A DNA stretch of 51,973 bases from Candidatus Poribacteria bacterium (GTDB lineage Bacteria; Poribacteria; WGA-4E; WGA-3G): the NCBI GenBank assembly GCA_012271015.1, contig JAAXHD010000231.1, positions 1-51,973 on the forward strand, in the 5' to 3' direction. Every line of letters begins with the position of its first letter. Position 1 is the stretch's first letter. Below, piece after piece: positions 49,546-51,973 of this stretch. A model generated the notes under the pieces. It saw nothing but the letters and a program-made list of their open reading frames with translations. It had not been told where the DNA came from and searched no databases. The position numbers and the translations under genes were made by a program.

Positions 49546-50640
49546 ATGGCGATAACTCCCAATGCCCCAACGGGGCTGAACGTCGAGTTGACACCGACAA
49601 CTGCTAACATCAGATGGAAAGCCCCGACGAATGGCGCGTCGCTTACAGGGTATGAAATCAGCTATGCGGAAGGCGCGTCCCCTGGGACGACATGGCTGCC
49701 GACGGAGCGTCTCTCGACCCGGTTCTTTGTGAAGGGCTTGCAGCGAGGCACACAATACACGTGGCAAGTGCGGGGTGTCAATGGTGCGGGTGCAGGAGAG
49801 ACGAGCAGTGCTGTGACCGAGCGGACACCGATCGCCTCACTGGACAACGCGTTATTTTTCAAAGAGTGTGTGAACGCTCTCAATAATGGCGAACGGGTCA
49901 GTGAGCATGGCAACCCGTCTAACATTATCCGGACGGTCGCGGATAATAACTACAAGACATATTCGACTGTCAAGGATTACACGCTCAATATTGCGGTGAA
50001 CGAGAAGCCAACGCGGGTGGATGCAGTGTTCGTGAAATGTAAAGGCGTGACGCGGCATTCTGGCACGCCGTCAGGGGGCGATGGGACGGGCTGGACGAAC
50101 GTAAACCTGCCATCAACTGTTAAAAATTGGGAGGGTACAGACATCAGCACAACTGTTCTTGGATTCCAGCACCATCTGTATTTGCTCCCGGCGCATTTCA
50201 CGGCGACATCGGTACGGGTGCAGTTTGAAGGAACGCATGTTGAGATATATGAGATGATGTTGTTGGAGTTTGGGATTTCCATAGATGCCAATGGTGATTT
50301 TACAGAGATCAACACCGATTTTGTGGATCGGGAAGGCGTTATTCATCCGGATCCCGGTGGGGGTATTGTCTACGACTCGCCTATCGGAGCGGATGAACGG
50401 GATAAATGGGAGATCGACTACGTGGTTCAGGTGGTTCCGGGCACAACGATTTTGCAAACGCCCGAAGAGTTTTTGTACTGGCGGTCAGAGAACCGGAATC
50501 ATGTGCATGCGATGGAGCCGTCTCGGTTTCCGTGGCGCGTGTTTCCGTCAACCTTTGTGAGGAAGCGTGTGCCGGTGAGATATAGGACGGATGATAAACT
50601 TGGAGGAGAACTCATCAATTTTCGCGTAGCAGAGCAATGA
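49546..50640 (+). CDS. Tail fibre-like protein with fibronectin type III domain
   Basis: The 364-residue protein begins with a clear fibronectin type III domain, residues 6-95: PNAPTGLNVELTPTTANIRW, GYEISY, then TQYTWQVRGVNGAGAGETSS. Residues about 105-260 are beta-rich with a discoidin-like flavour (VADNNYKTYS, then VRVQFEGTHVEIYEMMLLEF). Such modules on phage tails bind carbohydrates at the cell surface. The ATG follows a purine-rich stretch (GAGAGGGAAAC), about 6 nt upstream. Host recognition is inferred. Confidence 0.65.
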   Translation: MAITPNAPTGLNVELTPTTANIRWKAPTNGASLTGYEISYAEGASPGTTWLPTERLSTRFFVKGLQRGTQYTWQVRGVNGAGAGETSSAVTERTPIASLDNALFFKECVNALNNGERVSEHGNPSNIIRTVADNNYKTYSTVKDYTLNIAVNEKPTRVDAVFVKCKGVTRHSGTPSGGDGTGWTNVNLPSTVKNWEGTDISTTVLGFQHHLYLLPAHFTATSVRVQFEGTHVEIYEMMLLEFGISIDANGDFTEINTDFVDREGVIHPDPGGGIVYDSPIGADERDKWEIDYVVQVVPGTTILQTPEEFLYWRSENRNHVHAMEPSRFPWRVFPSTFVRKRVPVRYRTDDKLGGELINFRVAEQ

Positions 50641-50643
50641 TAA

Positions 50644-50778
50644 ATGTTTAAGAAACCCACTGACCACACCCCTCAATCTTATCGCTACCGACGCGCAGCG
50701 AAACGAAAAAACGAGATCGACACGCGAAAATGGTATCGGTTATTCCAAGAATTTTTGAGAAAACTGAAAGCGGATTAA
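50644..50778 (+). CDS. Small basic protein
   Basis: A 44-residue frame starting 3 bp after the fibre gene: MFKKPTDHTPQSYRYRRAAK, then a charged helix ending LFQEFLRKLKAD. It is highly basic and lacks a membrane segment. Close spacing suggests it is expressed, but there is no ribosome site and no recognised family. Confidence 0.4.
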   Translation: MFKKPTDHTPQSYRYRRAAKRKNEIDTRKWYRLFQEFLRKLKAD

Positions 50779-50808
50779 CGCAGCATTGGGGTTTCGGTCT
50801 AATTTCGC

Positions 50809-50831
50809 GGGCGAGGGGATCTTGCCCCTAC
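50809..50831 (-). repeat. REP element with GTAG foot
   Basis: GGGCGAG pairs with CTTGCCC (one G-T pair), followed by CTAC. Confidence 0.5.
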
Positions 50832-50885
50832 TGTGATTTTTAGGGTTGCAGAATGGGAGACCCTCAAGGGTTTCCCTATACGGAT

Positions 50886-50909
50886 GCACAGGCTAACAGC
50901 CTATGCTAC
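50886..50909 (-). repeat. REP element with GTAG foot
   Basis: GCACAGGCT, an AAC loop and AGCCTATGC form a stem with one mismatch, followed by CTAC. A near-identical copy lies at 51742-51765, so the pair brackets the outer-membrane-type gene. Confidence 0.55.
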
Positions 50910-50927
50910 AAAAAAAGGAGATACAAA

Positions 50928-51692
50928 ATGTTTTTTCAGTTGATGTTTCAGAAAAGAGCAATTTGGTGCGTGTGCGCGATAGCGTTCGGGCTGGTGATGC
51001 TTTGGGGTGCGGATGCGGATGCGCAGTTGGCGGACTTAGACCTTCTCGACGAGGACGACCGTTCGTTCGGTGCGTCGGTGACAGCAATGCCAGACCCCTC
51101 GACAGGTGCGTTTGCTGAAGCTCGCGCTGCGATTCTGTTGCTACCGTTGAATATCAAGCGGTTGCGGTTTGAAGGCGGTGCGGGTGCCTACTTCACACAG
51201 TCGATTGTAGAAGGTGCGGGTGCCTCAGCACTGCAATGGCGTGTGCAGGGGGGACCCCACTGGGGATATTTCGGACTCCAATTCTATGTCGAAGGGCTTT
51301 GGAAGCAGGGCATTGATTATGCGGGCTTCGTGCGGCTCGGTGAATTCGATCTCGGTCGGGTCATCCTCTCTGGGGGTTTGGGCACACTCGTGCGTGCGGA
51401 TACGCAGACGGATTTGGCAATCGGGATTGAACGCAATGCTCCTGCAGGGGGCGATGTGAAAGTCAAAGGGTTGATACTGGGTGCTGCTGAGGTGGATACC
51501 GAGCTGTTTGAGTCATTACGGATGCTTGGGACGGTGTTGCCGGGTGGCGAAGACGATCCAACAGATGTCGTGAGTGAATTGCAATTGGCATACTCGCTCG
51601 GCAGGATACATCTCGCGGGTCTTGGTCGGATCGGCTGGGAACGCGGTGAATGGAGCCGGCGGTATACGTTTCTGGTAACAGTTCCGTTTTAG
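50928..51692 (+). CDS. Secreted, outer-membrane beta-barrel-like protein (probable moron)
   Basis: From ATG 50928, with GGAG upstream, the protein is 254 residues. It opens with a signal peptide: QKRA, then IWCVCAIAFGLVMLWG and a probable cleavage after ADADAQ. The rest alternates polar and hydrophobic residues in barrel-like strands (GYFGLQFYVEGLWK, then LQLAYSLGRIHLAGLGRIGW) and ends YTFLVTVPF, with the C-terminal Phe used by the BAM machinery. It has no obvious virion role and is flanked by REP copies. It could alter the host surface in lysogens, for example by blocking superinfection. The topology is clear, the function unknown. Confidence 0.65.
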   Translation: MFFQLMFQKRAIWCVCAIAFGLVMLWGADADAQLADLDLLDEDDRSFGASVTAMPDPSTGAFAEARAAILLLPLNIKRLRFEGGAGAYFTQSIVEGAGASALQWRVQGGPHWGYFGLQFYVEGLWKQGIDYAGFVRLGEFDLGRVILSGGLGTLVRADTQTDLAIGIERNAPAGGDVKVKGLILGAAEVDTELFESLRMLGTVLPGGEDDPTDVVSELQLAYSLGRIHLAGLGRIGWERGEWSRRYTFLVTVPF

Positions 51693-51741
51693 AAAGGCGG
51701 TCAGCGATCGGCGGTCAGCGGTCAGAGGACGCAAAAAGGAG

Positions 51742-51765
51742 GCACAGGCTAACAGCCTATGCTAC
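51742..51765 (-). repeat. REP element with GTAG foot
   Basis: GCACAGGCT...AGCCTATGC with CTAC, the same sequence as the element at 50886-50909. Confidence 0.55.
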
Positions 51766-51780
51766 ACCCGTTTTGCAAAC

Positions 51781-51819
51781 AAAACGGGGTGATGTCCCGT
51801 CGGTACATCACCCTGTTTT
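51781..51819. terminator. Strong terminator at the end of the virion module
   Basis: AAAACGGGGTGATGT pairs with ACATCACCCTGTTTT (15 pairs with one G-T) around a 9-nt loop, with A and T runs at the foot so it works on both strands. A competing 8-bp hairpin (CCCGTTTT at 51767-51774 with AAAACGGG at 51781-51788) overlaps it. It stands between the plus-strand operon and the convergent gene at the right edge. Confidence 0.75.
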
Positions 51820-51874
51820 GCGGTTAAGGTTAGTTCAAACAAATTTTATCCCTGAAATAACCTTTTTGTAGCTA

Positions 51875-51973
51875 CTACTCATTTGACGTCTTGAGGTCTC
51901 CCCAGGTCGTCGTGGCTTTGCCGGCAGCACCGATATGCCCTTTGAGTCGGATGCCGCGGGTCAATGTCTGACG
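51875..51973 (-). CDS. Partial gene at the right edge (C-terminus only)
   Basis: A minus-strand frame enters from outside and ends at TAG 51875-51877, giving 32 residues (LTRGIRLKGHIGAAGKATTT, then WGDLKTSNE). The frame is open to the edge and faces the terminator at 51781-51819, consistent with a real convergent gene. Too little is present to name it. Confidence 0.45.
   Translation of the reverse strand, partial: RQTLTRGIRLKGHIGAAGKATTTWGDLKTSNE

Noticed and set aside
1..51973. Direct terminal overlap indicating a closed circle
   Set aside because: The first and last bases show no matching sequence; circularity cannot be shown from this window.

Overview
The window looks like most of one tailed-phage genome that probably persists as a plasmid (a phage-plasmid), from an uncultured Gram-negative host. 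The evidence is a Rep_3-type plasmid initiator with iteron-like repeats at the left edge, a ParB-domain protein, a complete siphovirus-like head, lysis and tail module, and no integrase, excisionase or att site in view. A Gram-negative host is suggested by the outer-membrane beta-barrel-like protein near the right end, which has a signal peptide and a C-terminal Phe. Intergenic DNA is crowded with GATCAGC/GGTCAGC-type repeat blocks and short GTAG-footed REP hairpins. From memory this resembles repeat-rich genomes such as Ca. Poribacteria, but the host cannot be assigned from the sequence alone.

Layout. 1-2170: replication (Rep_3 initiator behind a consensus promoter, a small coupled gene, a truncated restriction-enzyme-like remnant). 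2370-11860, plus strand: a defence-like operon of UvrD helicase-nuclease, two tandem type III Mod methyltransferases and a type III Res subunit, closed by a bidirectional terminator. The first mod gene is out of frame exactly at a G7 tract; one more G would restore it, so it may be phase-variable. The two mod genes share near-identical ends but have different target-recognition centres.

12000-22500, minus strand: about 16 small, mostly unknown genes (ParB-like, helix-turn-helix, ribbon-helix-helix, winged-helix-like pair). They are separated by GC-rich hairpins and driven by at least three recognisable promoters. Two promoters are copies of the same unit, each followed by a roughly 120-nt leader with conserved, compensating stems. 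A gene-free stretch of about 1 kb (18230-19300) is rich in inverted repeats and may encode a large structured RNA. A pair of about 245-bp inverted repeats flanks 21326-22591.

22980-51700, plus strand: virion and lysis genes in usual order. Phased GGTCTG repeats (candidate packaging site) precede the small and large terminase genes. Then come portal, prohead protease with nested scaffold, decoration protein, major capsid protein, connectors, a lysis cassette (membrane coiled-coil protein, holin-like protein, GH24 lysozyme), tail terminator and major tail protein. A TnpB-only IS200/IS605-type element is inserted antisense, followed by a tail chaperone with a possible frameshifted extension, a 1925-residue tape measure, tail-tip/fibre proteins and the outer-membrane-type protein. 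A strong terminator ends the module, and a convergent partial gene runs off the right edge.

Function: Rep_3 and the ParB-like protein would maintain the element, the type III methylase/helicase set would protect it or its host, and the right half builds the particle. All assignments are from motifs and gene order; no database search was possible.
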